Source of the DNA: a virus
Strand: one strand, 5' to 3'
Virus record (IMG/VR): IMGVR_UViG_3300032278_000067
Location: 1-31,995 of that record
Length of the DNA stretch: 31,995 bases
Positions 16,717-23,307 of the stretch are shown here, piece after piece; the first letter of the stretch is position 1; every line of letters begins with the position of its first letter. A model generated the notes under the pieces. The model was not told where the DNA came from. It saw nothing but the letters and a program-made list of their open reading frames with translations, and made no database searches. Position numbers and translations under genes: made by a program.

Positions 16717-17349
16717 ATGATCACCACTAAAGAGCTGGCTCTCTCTTCTCAGGAAGTGTATAATGAGAATGTGCCAACGCATGTGGCTGGTAACAGTCAA
16801 GCACTTTTAAGAATGGACAACGCTAAGAATGCTAGCTGCACTTTTAGGGGAACAGAAAAACATTTTGGAGATATTCTGACAGACATGAGATTTGCTCCTT
16901 GGTATTCCCATAAGATCAAGGCCTGGTGCCATGCAGGCTTTTTAAAGGAGACAAGGAAGATGTATGAAATCATGTTTGGGGATGTGATATCGGTTCTTCG
17001 AATATGTTCAGATATCACTTTCACTGGTCATTCATTAGGTGGTGCACAGGCTACTATATTCACCTGTATGATCGCCAAGGACGCTCCTTGGGCAGTAAGA
17101 AAAAACCAACTCAGACTGACTTGTTTTGGATCACCTCCACCGCAATACGGTAATGGTCTTGAAAAATGGCTACAGAAAATTCCTGTAATGCTTTACAAGA
17201 ATGGTTCTGATTGTATCCCATCTCATCCTTTTCTTGGTCGACACGTAACACGCATCACCCACATTGGAGAAGAGGATACTGCAATTCGATCAGTTAGCAT
17301 ACACAGATACACAGATCATAAAATAGAACGTTATATATCTAGTTTGTAG
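16717..17349 (+). CDS. Class 3 lipase (alpha/beta hydrolase)
   Basis: 210 residues. CTFRGTEKHFGDILTD at 41-56 supplies the oxyanion-side strand seen in class 3 lipases, and ITFTGHSLGGAQAT has the nucleophile elbow GHSLGG with Ser106. Asp165 in KNGSDCIPS and His201 in YTDHKIERYI complete the likely Ser-Asp-His triad. No signal peptide is visible, so it would act in the cytoplasm or on the inner membrane unless released at lysis. Being last in the lysis block, it may help break the membrane or act on host lipids. In-frame TAA at 16714 fixes the earliest start; the ribosome site is poor. Its last 19 bases overlap the opposite-strand gene. Confidence 0.85.
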   Translation: MITTKELALSSQEVYNENVPTHVAGNSQALLRMDNAKNASCTFRGTEKHFGDILTDMRFAPWYSHKIKAWCHAGFLKETRKMYEIMFGDVISVLRICSDITFTGHSLGGAQATIFTCMIAKDAPWAVRKNQLRLTCFGSPPPQYGNGLEKWLQKIPVMLYKNGSDCIPSHPFLGRHVTRITHIGEEDTAIRSVSIHRYTDHKIERYISSL

Positions 17350-17582
17350 CTTGCTTTTTGGCCAGATCCTAAGCCTGAATTTCTAATAATATTAGTCCGA
17401 CAAGATTCTGCTCTCAATTTTAGAATTAACACTCTCATTATTGCAGACACAGACTGGTACCAATACTTTGGTCTATTTCTATTAACATAGATCGCTTCTG
17501 ATAATTCATCTATTGTGAATGTTGCATTTGGCTCATCCACAAAACAGCTTACAATTAATCGTTCAGTTTTGCTCAATTTCAT
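17331..17582 (-). CDS. Small winged-helix-like DNA-binding protein
   Basis: 83 residues. AAGGAGG lies seven bases before the ATG, inside the 3' end of the helicase gene. The sequence KLSKTERLIVSCFVDEPNAT, then FTIDELSEAIYV, followed by VSAIMRVLILKLRAES, resembles the winged-helix output domain of response regulators (LT..E..iL..L......v..deL...iw......s..v.v.I..LR.kl). It has no receiver domain. It is the last gene of the leftward helicase unit and could be a transcription regulator. Fold call is by pattern only. Confidence 0.62.
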   Translation of the reverse strand: MKLSKTERLIVSCFVDEPNATFTIDELSEAIYVNRNRPKYWYQSVSAIMRVLILKLRAESCRTNIIRNSGLGSGQKASYKLDI

Positions 17583-19254
17583 TTAATGCCTCCTTAAGAT
17601 CTCCCAGCGTCATTTGGCTGAGAAAGCGTTTCGTACTGTGACGTCTTCTAATCACAGTATCTGGAGAGCCTTTGGCCTGAAGGTCTGTCAAAACTACCCA
17701 ACCAACGGTTCCGGCTCTGTGAATTCTATCTTCAGATTGCCAACGATCAATTGAATTGTCAGAATTGGAATAATACAGTCCTCTGTCGCAAACTGCTTGT
17801 AAACCATCAACTCCGGCACCAGCTGATTGTGGATTGCCCAAGAAGTAGCGAATAGATTCATCTTCAATGAATCTGTTTTTGGCTTCTGTTTGTTTATTTG
17901 ATGAACCGTGATAATGAACAGCCTTGTCCCCTAGCACCAAAGATATTTGCTTGAAATCTTCTATGAATCTGGCCCAAATGGTAACCTTTCCACTGATGGT
18001 ATCAAGATATTGAAGCATGGCTTCTATACGTGGATTTTCGTTTGGGCTCTTAAATATTTGATGAACGACCCTATCTTGATCTATGATGAAGCCATTGCTG
18101 ATTTGCTGCATTTTCATAAATGCTACGGCAGCGTTGGCTGCTGTGACTGATCCATTGTCAATTTGAGTCAAGAGATCTCGCTTGATGTCTTTGATCATTT
18201 TCTTTTGGCTCGGAGCCAGATCAAATTTCCACTCTTCATAGGTTTTGGGCATGATCCCAAGTTCACTTTTAAGAGCACGAAAATAGTATGGTTCAACCAA
18301 TTTCTGAAATTGTTCAACATTCTTTGAACCTACAATCTGCCTTCCTTCAAAGCCTCCCATGATGCAGAACTCATTCCTAAAGTGAGTGATATATTTGATA
18401 CCGATAATGCTCTCATCCAGCCATTTGAACTGAGCCCACGGTTCGGTCAGATCCTTACCGATTGGAGTGCCAGTCATCATCCCTCTGTAAGCAGCCATTT
18501 GGCCCAACTTATTGGCTACCTTCCATCGTTGTGATTTTGTGTTCCTGATATCCTGTGACTCATCAATAAGCATCATGCATTTGCCCTTATGAGCACGCAT
18601 AAATTTCACACACATGTCATAGCCAGCTTTGGCTTTCATAGCATCGATATTTAGGGAGAGGAACTTAATTTCATTTCCAGGAAGCAACTTGGGAGGCAAT
18701 TCTGTCAAGTCTGCGCCAACTTGTCCTGGCTCGGTTCCATAATCCTTTTGTGATTGCAATGGCCAATATGCAGCAGAACTATTTGCGCCATAATGTTTGG
18801 GTATTTGAACATCTGTCCATTGTCTATGAACACCCTTTTTTCCAATAATGAGCACACCAGTTACCAATCCTTGTGACCACAATTGGCCAGAACGGTCGAT
18901 GTATATTTTGGTCTTGCCTGTTCCCTGTTCCATGAACAATGCAAAGTCTCTGCGGTTTTGCATCTTCTTTAGTGCACGCTTCTGCATGGGGAATGGCTTA
19001 ACCTTGATTTTGTATTCATGCTTGGCAGGTTCTGTATTTGAATCAAATTCTAGTGTATGATCCACAGGTCGTTTGACTTGCAGATCTGGCATTTCTGATT
19101 CAAGTATGCGTATATTATGTTCTGTTGGTTCAAGAGCCAGACCGCCAGATTTTAGCCATGATCTGCGACCTTCAAGTTTAGGCAGAATCGACAGGACCAA
19201 CGGGGACACTCCAGTGAATAAGGTGGCTCGTTTTTCTTCAATTTGCAAGATCAT
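17563..19254 (-). CDS. SNF2-type DEAD-like helicase (superfamily 2)
   Basis: 563 residues from ATG at 19254, with GGAG seven bases upstream; a TTG at 19269 would add five residues. Walker A EQGTGKT at 109-115, DESQ box at 231-234, motif III TGTP at 261-264, motif V around NPQSAGAGVDGLQ at 474-486 and motif VI QSEDRIHRAGT at 506-516 are all present and in order. The last is the SNF2-type 'Q..DR.HR.GQ' with Thr in place of Gln. Such phage enzymes remodel or unwind DNA in replication or repair. Directly upstream lies a pair of inverted GGTTCC elements. Confidence 0.9.
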   Translation of the reverse strand: MILQIEEKRATLFTGVSPLVLSILPKLEGRRSWLKSGGLALEPTEHNIRILESEMPDLQVKRPVDHTLEFDSNTEPAKHEYKIKVKPFPMQKRALKKMQNRRDFALFMEQGTGKTKIYIDRSGQLWSQGLVTGVLIIGKKGVHRQWTDVQIPKHYGANSSAAYWPLQSQKDYGTEPGQVGADLTELPPKLLPGNEIKFLSLNIDAMKAKAGYDMCVKFMRAHKGKCMMLIDESQDIRNTKSQRWKVANKLGQMAAYRGMMTGTPIGKDLTEPWAQFKWLDESIIGIKYITHFRNEFCIMGGFEGRQIVGSKNVEQFQKLVEPYYFRALKSELGIMPKTYEEWKFDLAPSQKKMIKDIKRDLLTQIDNGSVTAANAAVAFMKMQQISNGFIIDQDRVVHQIFKSPNENPRIEAMLQYLDTISGKVTIWARFIEDFKQISLVLGDKAVHYHGSSNKQTEAKNRFIEDESIRYFLGNPQSAGAGVDGLQAVCDRGLYYSNSDNSIDRWQSEDRIHRAGTVGWVVLTDLQAKGSPDTVIRRRHSTKRFLSQMTLGDLKEALNEIEQN

Positions 19255-19272
19255 TTGCACACTCCACAAGCT

Positions 19273-19382
19273 GGTTCCACGGTTCCTATTTTTCTAGCTT
19301 TTCAAGACTCTATAGGAATTTATGAAAGGAAGTAATACTCCTGAAGTTTCGGGATCCTTAAATAAATAAGAACCGTGGAACC
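19273..19382. repeat. Inverted GGTTCC element pair, locus 1 (before helicase gene)
   Basis: GGTTCCACGGTTC at 19273-19285 is repeated as its exact reverse complement at 19370-19382. Each 13-mer is itself a tandem GGTTC(C) pair two bases apart, followed inward by TATTT. The 84 bases between are A/T-rich with no gene. The same layout occurs at 23822-23906. The left copy is 19 bases from the helicase start codon. It could be an operator pair, a long RNA hairpin in the leader, or origin-related. Confidence 0.72.
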
Positions 19383-19390
19383 TTTGTTAT

Positions 19391-19636
19391 TTACGTTATT
19401 ACAACGTTGCCACGTTTAATATCCCAACGCAAATCGACACTTCTTCCACCAGCCTTGATAAAATCTTCAAAGATGATTCCAGGCTTTTTAAGGATGATTT
19501 CGAGAGACTTGCTGCCATGGCTTCCTGCTCTGCGGTTGTTCTTCTTTCCATCGGCCATGGTTAGTTTTTTACCAACAAATGCGGAAATGCGTCCACGAGG
19601 TTTGGTTACAGTTTCAACCAGATTTAATTTGGGCAT
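19391..19636 (-). CDS. Hypothetical 81-aa early protein
   Basis: 81 residues from ATG at 19636, chosen because GGAG is six bases upstream; an in-frame ATG at 19648 contains part of that ribosome site. The sequence MPKLNLVETVTKPRGRISAF, then basic KKNNRRAGSHGSK, then LEIILKKPGIIFEDFIKAGG and RSVDLRWDIKRGNVVI, suggests a small alpha/beta basic protein, possibly nucleic-acid binding. No family recognised. First gene after the second leftward promoter and upstream of the helicase. Confidence 0.7.
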   Translation of the reverse strand: MPKLNLVETVTKPRGRISAFVGKKLTMADGKKNNRRAGSHGSKSLEIILKKPGIIFEDFIKAGGRSVDLRWDIKRGNVVIT

Positions 19637-19670
19637 AATAAGCTCCATGTTGTGGGAATTTTAACGAAAT

Positions 19671-19701
19671 TATTATCGCTGATTAAATAATTAAAGAAAA
19701 G
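19671..19701 (-). promoter_or_regulatory. Leftward early promoter P2
   Basis: On the minus strand CTTTTCTTT, ten bases, then TCAGCGATAATA. GATAAT is a good -10 and TTTTCT a weak -35 with 17 bases between. The same two blocks at the same spacing occur at 23552-23582. It lies just downstream of the terminator of the ribozyme operon and about 35 bases before the 81-aa gene, so it starts the helicase unit. Confidence 0.75.
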
Positions 19702-19731
19702 GGTTAATGGTGATCTAAGCAATCCAGACAT

Positions 19732-19762
19732 AAAAAAAAGAGGGCACCCAGAAGGGTGCCCT
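19732..19762 (-). terminator. Intrinsic terminator of the ribozyme operon
   Basis: Reading leftward, AGGGCACCC at 19762-19754 pairs with GGGTGCCCT at 19749-19741 (9 bp, 4-base loop) and is followed after one C by eight T (19739-19732). This is a textbook Rho-independent terminator 27 bases after the stop of the DUF932 gene. Confidence 0.93.
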
Positions 19763-19788
19763 GAGTTTGGAGGAAATCGAGTTGTGGA

Positions 19789-20772
19789 TCAGGCAGCGAG
19801 ATCAACAAGAATTGATTCGGTCTCTTGCTTCCGACGAGCATTGTCGCCAACCCAAGAACGCCACATGCGCGAGCCTTGCTCACGACCTGCAACGTGATCG
19901 GCCCAATGGGTTACGCCATTGAGGACGCCCCAGCCTGTGCCTGGAACTGCACCAGGACCTTCATTGATGGAGTGTATGATCTCCTGAAGAGTCTTTGGTT
20001 GCTTTTCGATCTGCATGATTTCCTTCATGAGATCATCGTCTGCAGCAACTGCCTGATGAAACACTGGCACGAGAACTTTCTTGACTGTGTCCTCGAGATT
20101 GATCTTGAGCTTAGCGATCAGCTTGGATCTTGCCTCACATTCACGCAGTTGCTCAACCGCAGCTTCAACATGTTCCTTGGCTGCAGCAGTGTTAAACTCT
20201 GACAGATGATTCTGACTGTAGTGGATGGTGCTGGATGAATTGGCCAGAGCCATCGTATTAGCACAAACTACGCGAACAGTCGTTGTGCGAACGGTGATTG
20301 CCTTGCCGACCTCATGCGGAGATGTGATCAGAAGGTAACCGTTGACTGTGTCGCCTTTACGAACTTCGTAGCTGTGCTTCAACTTGGCCAATCCCCAAAC
20401 AACTCTGCCACCGCGCAATGCGCCAGCAGTTTCCAAAGTGGCTCCACCAGCCTTGACGTAGTCACGCATGAATCCGAGCATGTCGGAATTCTGCAGTGGC
20501 TTCCAAGACTTGCCAGTCAGAGTCATGACCTTGTTATCAAGATCACGCACAAGAGCAAAGCGATCAGGAACCTTGGAATAGGACGAATCACCCTTCTTGC
20601 TGCTCATGGGAAGAGGTGGCAATTCAAAGTACAGCTGCCTGAGAACCACTTGCCAATCAAGGCCAGCGGCCACGAGCATTTCCTCAACTGGGATTTTAGG
20701 GTCGACATTGACACCCAAACCATGCCAAGGAACTGCATGCGCATACGCCATCGTTTCTACTTCATGGGACAT
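19789..20772 (-). CDS. DUF932 / TIGR03299-type phage-plasmid protein
   Basis: 327 residues with GGAGGACAAT before the ATG. The opening MSHEVETMAYAHAVPWHGLG, then GLDWQVVLRQLYF, then FALVRDLDNKVMTLTGKSWKPLQN, ITSPHEVGKAITVRTTTVRV with VCANTMALA, and a late GTGWGVLNGVTHWADHVAG segment followed by WVGDNARRKQ, are the hallmarks of the DUF932 family (phage/plasmid-like protein TIGR03299). Full-length for the family. Biochemical role unsettled; such proteins are common in plasmids and phages. It is the last and largest gene of the ribozyme operon, behind hammerhead 1, and is followed by the terminator. Confidence 0.9.
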   Translation of the reverse strand: MSHEVETMAYAHAVPWHGLGVNVDPKIPVEEMLVAAGLDWQVVLRQLYFELPPLPMSSKKGDSSYSKVPDRFALVRDLDNKVMTLTGKSWKPLQNSDMLGFMRDYVKAGGATLETAGALRGGRVVWGLAKLKHSYEVRKGDTVNGYLLITSPHEVGKAITVRTTTVRVVCANTMALANSSSTIHYSQNHLSEFNTAAAKEHVEAAVEQLRECEARSKLIAKLKINLEDTVKKVLVPVFHQAVAADDDLMKEIMQIEKQPKTLQEIIHSINEGPGAVPGTGWGVLNGVTHWADHVAGREQGSRMWRSWVGDNARRKQETESILVDLAA

Positions 20773-20819
20773 ATTGTCCTCCTGTGTAATGCTAGCTCTC
20801 CGATAAAGAGTCTAAATTT

Positions 20820-20887
20820 GGCCTGTCTCATCAGTGCAGGTAGGCCGTATCCTGCAGACACCCAGTTCTCAGGCTGGGCGTTTCGAC
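20820..20887 (-). ncRNA. Type II hammerhead ribozyme 1
   Basis: Minus-strand order: GUC (stem II), GAAA (20884-20881), stem III CGCCCAG with CUGGGUG (one G-U pair), UC, cleavage expected between 20857 and 20856, stem I UGCAGG with CCUGCA, CUGAUGA (20834-20828), GAC closing stem II. The loop of stem I contains GGCCU, which is complementary to AGGCC just after stem II. It separates the 61-aa gene, whose TAG supplies its first base, from the DUF932 gene. Confidence 0.92.
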
Positions 20888-21072
20888 TATGGTTGGTTAT
20901 CAATGAACACACGCACAGCTTCCATCTCTGTGCGGTCTATGATGTTGTAGCCAAATGCAATCTCATAAAAGTCGAGAACTTGCTTCATGCTTCCCCAGAA
21001 GTCAATTGACTGACCTACCAGGAACGCACCTTTCTCCATTTGGCTATTGAAGTAAACTTCATGCGCAACCAC
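20887..21072 (-). CDS. Hypothetical small early protein (61 aa)
   Basis: 61 residues from GTG at 21072. This start is chosen because AAGGAGGTGA, nearly a full anti-Shine-Dalgarno match, lies eight bases upstream; a longer frame to 21126 would overlap the preceding gene and bury this site. Sequence VAHEVYFNSQMEKGAFLVGQ, then SIDFWGSMKQVLDFYEIAFG; mixed alpha/beta, acidic. No family recognised. Second gene of the unit between hammerheads 2 and 1; its TAG is the first base triplet before hammerhead 1. Confidence 0.66.
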   Translation of the reverse strand: MVAHEVYFNSQMEKGAFLVGQSIDFWGSMKQVLDFYEIAFGYNIIDRTEMEAVRVFIDNQP

Positions 21073-21091
21073 CGGAATCACCTCCTTCCGA

Positions 21092-21271
21092 TCAAGAAAT
21101 TGTGACTGTATAATTATCCATCTCACAGAGGTCGTTGACGTGTTCTTCCGTCAGCAACGCTCCGATTTTGAATCGGATACAGTCGATGGCTTTATCAACC
21201 CTGAATACATGCTTGGGGTCTTCAGGCGAGTTGCAGTCAGGGTTGAATACTTGCGTTAAGAATAGCTTCAT
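21092..21271 (-). CDS. Hypothetical small early protein (59 aa)
   Basis: 59 residues from ATG at 21271 with TGGAGG directly upstream; a longer frame would run back into the ribozyme and is not credible. Sequence MKLFLTQVFNPDCNSPEDPK, then AIDCIRFKIGALLTEEHVND. Mixed strand and helix, acidic, two Cys. Not recognised. It is the first gene after hammerhead 2, whose pseudoknot strand ends next to this gene's ribosome site. Confidence 0.68.
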   Translation of the reverse strand: MKLFLTQVFNPDCNSPEDPKHVFRVDKAIDCIRFKIGALLTEEHVNDLCEMDNYTVTIS

Positions 21272-21285
21272 CGTAGTTCCTCCAG

Positions 21286-21354
21286 AGATGATCTGTCTCA
21301 TCAGCGCAGGTAGATCATCTCCTGCGGACGCCCACAACTTGTGGGCGTTTCGAC
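21286..21354 (-). ncRNA. Type II hammerhead ribozyme 2
   Basis: GUC, GAAA (21351-21348), stem III formed by CGCCCACAA and UUGUGGGCG, UC with cleavage expected between 21327 and 21326, stem I CGCAGG with CCUGCG, CUGAUGA (21304-21298), GAC. Stem I loop AGAUGAUCU is complementary over nine bases to AGAUCAUCU following stem II, which runs to within two bases of the GGAGG of the next gene. Confidence 0.94.
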
Positions 21355-21530
21355 TAATAGGTTATCACCCTTGCTTGCTCAGCGACAACCGTCTTGCCTT
21401 CTGGCGTCTTTATCTTGACGACGCCACGTGCATGGCTCATGACCAAGCCAGTAACTGGCTTACCTATTGGCTCGTTTTCCCTTCCTAAGCGCTGATACGA
21501 ACATGGGGTATTTCTTTTGATGCGTGTCAT
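21354..21530 (-). CDS. Hypothetical small basic protein (58 aa)
   Basis: 58 residues: MTRIKRNTPCSYQRLGRENE, then PIGKPVTGLVMSHARGVVKI, then KTPEGKTVVAEQARVITY. Strong ribosome site TTGGAGG eight bases before the ATG at 21530. It fills the gap between the 95-aa gene and hammerhead 2, with its TAG touching the ribozyme, which matches the packing of the other genes. The sequence is basic at the N-terminus and beta-rich at the C-terminus, KOW/SH3-like in feel, but I do not assign a family. Confidence 0.75.
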   Translation of the reverse strand: MTRIKRNTPCSYQRLGRENEPIGKPVTGLVMSHARGVVKIKTPEGKTVVAEQARVITY

Positions 21531-21544
21531 CGGTTGTCCTCCAA

Positions 21545-21832
21545 TTAATAACGGTAGGGCTGAATTATGGCTTTGAGCAAGTCAGGATTCATATCCGGAA
21601 ACTCTCGCAGCCAGCGGCGCAACGACGCCTTGGTGGCGAAAATGGCCTTTTGGCCTTCTCTGGTAGGAACTTCGATCTCAAGCAAATTTAACTTTGCCTC
21701 AAGTCGATTTACATTGATTTGGGCACATTCACGTCTTGACTGTGAAGCAGCCATTGCCTCAGTGGTCGGGGATCGAAGAGGGACACCTCGTAATTGGCGT
21801 CGGCTTGCCTCAATGATATCTTTTTTAGTCAT
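21545..21832 (-). CDS. Hypothetical helical protein (95 aa)
   Basis: 95 residues with GGAG before the ATG, just after hammerhead 3. The N-terminal part MTKKDIIEASRRQLRGVPLR is basic. A long charged helix follows (RRECAQINVNRLEAKLNLLE), then a compact end with LRRWLREFPDMNPDLLKAII. Could form a coiled-coil dimer. No family recognised. Followed after 14 bases by the 58-aa gene with no ribozyme between, so these two share one processed unit. Confidence 0.72.
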   Translation of the reverse strand: MTKKDIIEASRRQLRGVPLRSPTTEAMAASQSRRECAQINVNRLEAKLNLLEIEVPTREGQKAIFATKASLRRWLREFPDMNPDLLKAIIQPYRY

Positions 21833-21844
21833 TTTGATTTCTCC

Positions 21845-21908
21845 ATGATCTGTTTCATCAGTGCTGGGAGATCATTCCCAACAGACGCCCGGCCATGGGC
21901 GTTTCAAC
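21845..21908 (-). ncRNA. Type II hammerhead ribozyme 3
   Basis: GUU, GAAA (21905-21902), stem III CGCCC with GGGCG (loop AUGGCC), UC with cleavage expected between 21884 and 21883, stem I UGUUGGG with CCCAGCA (one U-G), CUGAUGA (21861-21855), AAC. Stem II is GUU/AAC here and GUC/GAC in copies 1 and 2, a compensatory change. Loop AUGAUCU is complementary to AGAUCAU after stem II; GGAG of the next gene follows at once. Confidence 0.94.
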
Positions 21909-21913
21909 TAATA

Positions 21914-22087
21914 TCACAACACCCAGTGGCGATAAGGTTTTGTGAATGGAGACCAAAGCACGTAACAAACTTCCATCACCCCAGGGTGACCAGAGTGCTG
22001 ATTGCTGCACAGCGTGCAAAGCACAATGCGAGGAAGGCGAAATCCTAGCACTCGCATTATTTTTATTTCACGATCAAAATAGTACAT
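21914..22087 (-). CDS. Hypothetical Cys-containing small protein (57 aa)
   Basis: 57 residues from ATG at 22087, with AAGGTGA as a moderate ribosome site. Sequence MYYFDREIKIMRVLGFRLPR, then IVLCTLCSNQHSGHPGVMEV, then CYVLWSPFTKPYRHWVL. A CxxC followed by His residues and a third Cys hints at metal binding. The stop lies six bases before hammerhead 3, and the gene fills an otherwise empty gap, as do its neighbours. Coding status is likely but not certain. Confidence 0.55.
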   Translation of the reverse strand: MYYFDREIKIMRVLGFRLPRIVLCTLCSNQHSGHPGVMEVCYVLWSPFTKPYRHWVL

Positions 22088-22105
22088 ACCAGATTCACCT
22101 TCATC

Positions 22106-22369
22106 TTACCAAATGGGCCGAGTTACTGTGATTTCAGTTCCACCGTCCTGGATTCTGTAGGTTTGCCAGGATGCGGCCCGATCTTGCTCAAGCTTGAGCT
22201 GCTCTTCAGCATCAGTTTTGAGCGGGAATGACCAGACCAATGACCAATTGTCATCAGGATCAATTCCATGAATGCGCAGAGCAGCTTTATGATCCTCTGG
22301 CAATTCCTCATGCCGCATGATGCGGAAACGGTGAACCAATTCCTCATATGTGTTTTCATAAACGGCCAT
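22106..22369 (-). CDS. Hypothetical early protein (87 aa)
   Basis: 87 residues, TGGAGGAAAAACG before the ATG. Sequence MAVYENTYEELVHRFRIMRH, then GIDPDDNWSLVWSFPLKTDA, then an acidic helix and a terminal strand GGTEITVTRPIW. Mixed alpha/beta, acidic. No family recognised. First gene after hammerhead 4; the 57-aa gene follows after 18 bases without a ribozyme. Confidence 0.74.
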   Translation of the reverse strand: MAVYENTYEELVHRFRIMRHEELPEDHKAALRIHGIDPDDNWSLVWSFPLKTDAEEQLKLEQDRAASWQTYRIQDGGTEITVTRPIW

Positions 22370-22385
22370 CGTTTTTCCTCCAGTT

Positions 22386-22449
22386 GGTTGGTTGGATCAT
22401 CAGTGACTGGGGACCACCCAGCCAGACGCCCACTCATGGGCGTTTCACC
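22386..22449 (-). ncRNA. Type II hammerhead ribozyme 4 (weak stem II)
   Basis: GGU, GAAA (22446-22443), stem III CGCCCA with UGGGCG, UC with cleavage expected between 22425 and 22424, stem I UGGCUGGG with CCCAGUCA (one G-U), CUGAUGA (22403-22397), UCC. The base pair of stem II next to the core is a U-U mismatch, leaving two G-C pairs. Loop UGGUC shares UGGU/ACCA complementarity with the AACCAACC tract that precedes the ribosome site. Confidence 0.86.
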
Positions 22450-22453
22450 TTGT

Positions 22454-22981
22454 TCAAATTTTGAAGAAGCGACCAAGATCAGAAGTTGGTTTTCTGAATG
22501 TGCTCATTGCAGGTTTGCCTTTTCCGTGAACACGGTAGATGCAGATGACCCGACGAGCACGACCTTTTGTGTGGTCATGATTTTCGCCATCAACAACACC
22601 CAGCACATGCCCACTAGTGAAGAGCAAGTAGGTGCAACCGTCACGCCACACCTTGTTGAAACGCTCCATGTGGTGCGTGGTCACTGATTTGAGATTTTTG
22701 TGATTGCCAGGGTATTGCCTGATGAACTCATCAGGATGAATCAGCGTGACGTCAAAACCAGCCTGGACGATTGCATCAACACTTTGTTGATGGTGGGTGC
22801 CACGGCGGTTTTGACGGCCAGTTGCCTTCAGGGCAGCGTGCGCATCATCATAGCTTTGATCACAGACAACTGCTTGAGCGACGACTGAGCAATCACCACG
22901 CTCATTCATCACATTGCCAGAACTGTGCAGATTTTCAAATTTCTCAGACTTGGTTGCATACCTTGAAGTGATTCTGGCCAT
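22454..22981 (-). CDS. Papain-like cysteine peptidase-fold protein
   Basis: 175 residues with GGAGGAAACCG before the ATG. MNERGDCSVVAQAVVCDQSY at 25-44 carries a likely nucleophile Cys31 at the start of a helix. HAALKATGRQNRRGTHHQ follows, and FTSGHVLGVVDGENHDH at 121-137 carries His125 and Asp131. The order Cys-helix, GRxxRxGT and GHxxxVxDGxxxD is the plan of C39/papain-like proteins seen in phages and bacteria. The true activity, peptidase or other transferase, is not known. As an early gene it could modify host proteins. It lies alone between hammerheads 5 and 4. Confidence 0.72.
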   Translation of the reverse strand: MARITSRYATKSEKFENLHSSGNVMNERGDCSVVAQAVVCDQSYDDAHAALKATGRQNRRGTHHQQSVDAIVQAGFDVTLIHPDEFIRQYPGNHKNLKSVTTHHMERFNKVWRDGCTYLLFTSGHVLGVVDGENHDHTKGRARRVICIYRVHGKGKPAMSTFRKPTSDLGRFFKI

Positions 22982-22995
22982 CGGTTTCCTCCAGT

Positions 22996-23055
22996 TGGTT
23001 AGCTCATCAGTGATCAGGAACCACCCTGACCAGACGCCCAGTTGGGCGTTTCACC
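22996..23055 (-). ncRNA. Type II hammerhead ribozyme 5
   Basis: GGU, GAAA (23052-23049), stem III CGCCC with GGGCG, UC with cleavage expected between 23033 and 23032, stem I UGGUCAGG with CCUGAUCA (one G-U), CUGAUGA (23010-23004), GCU closing stem II by U-G, G-C, G-U. Loop UGGUU is complementary to AACCA right after stem II; CUGGAGG of the next gene follows. Confidence 0.92.
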
Positions 23056-23056
23056 T

Positions 23057-23290
23057 TCAGACCACCATGAAGCCAGCGTGGGCGTAACTGCCCGGATTGC
23101 TGCCACCGTTTGAATTGAAAAGAACGACCGGAGCGAACCGGACGATTTCAAGAAACGGATCATCACGAGTCACCACGACCGGAACCATCATGAACCGATC
23201 ATCAGGATGGAGAACTTTGGAAATCGCCTTCACGGCATTTTCCTCAGTGGCGTAGGTTTTGGCGGACTCAGCAATTTTGACTTGTTTCAT
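23057..23290 (-). CDS. Hypothetical early protein (77 aa)
   Basis: 77 residues from ATG at 23290, with CTGGAGGAAACTGAAA upstream; a longer frame would run into hammerhead 6. Sequence MKQVKIAESAKTYATEENAV, then KAISKVLHPDDRFMMVPVVV, then FLEIVRFAPVVLFNSNGGSN. Alpha/beta, no catalytic motif seen, family not recognised. First gene of the ribozyme operon; its TGA is two bases before the hammerhead 5 core. Confidence 0.74.
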   Translation of the reverse strand: MKQVKIAESAKTYATEENAVKAISKVLHPDDRFMMVPVVVTRDDPFLEIVRFAPVVLFNSNGGSNPGSYAHAGFMVV

Positions 23291-23307
23291 TTTCAGTTTC
23301 CTCCAGG

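Noticed and set aside
21794-22048. Plus-strand frames across the ribozyme operon (for example 84 codons here, 231 codons at 20314-21009)
   Set aside because: They are shadows of the minus-strand genes: no ribosome sites, they cross ribozymes, and they disagree with the promoter and terminator direction.
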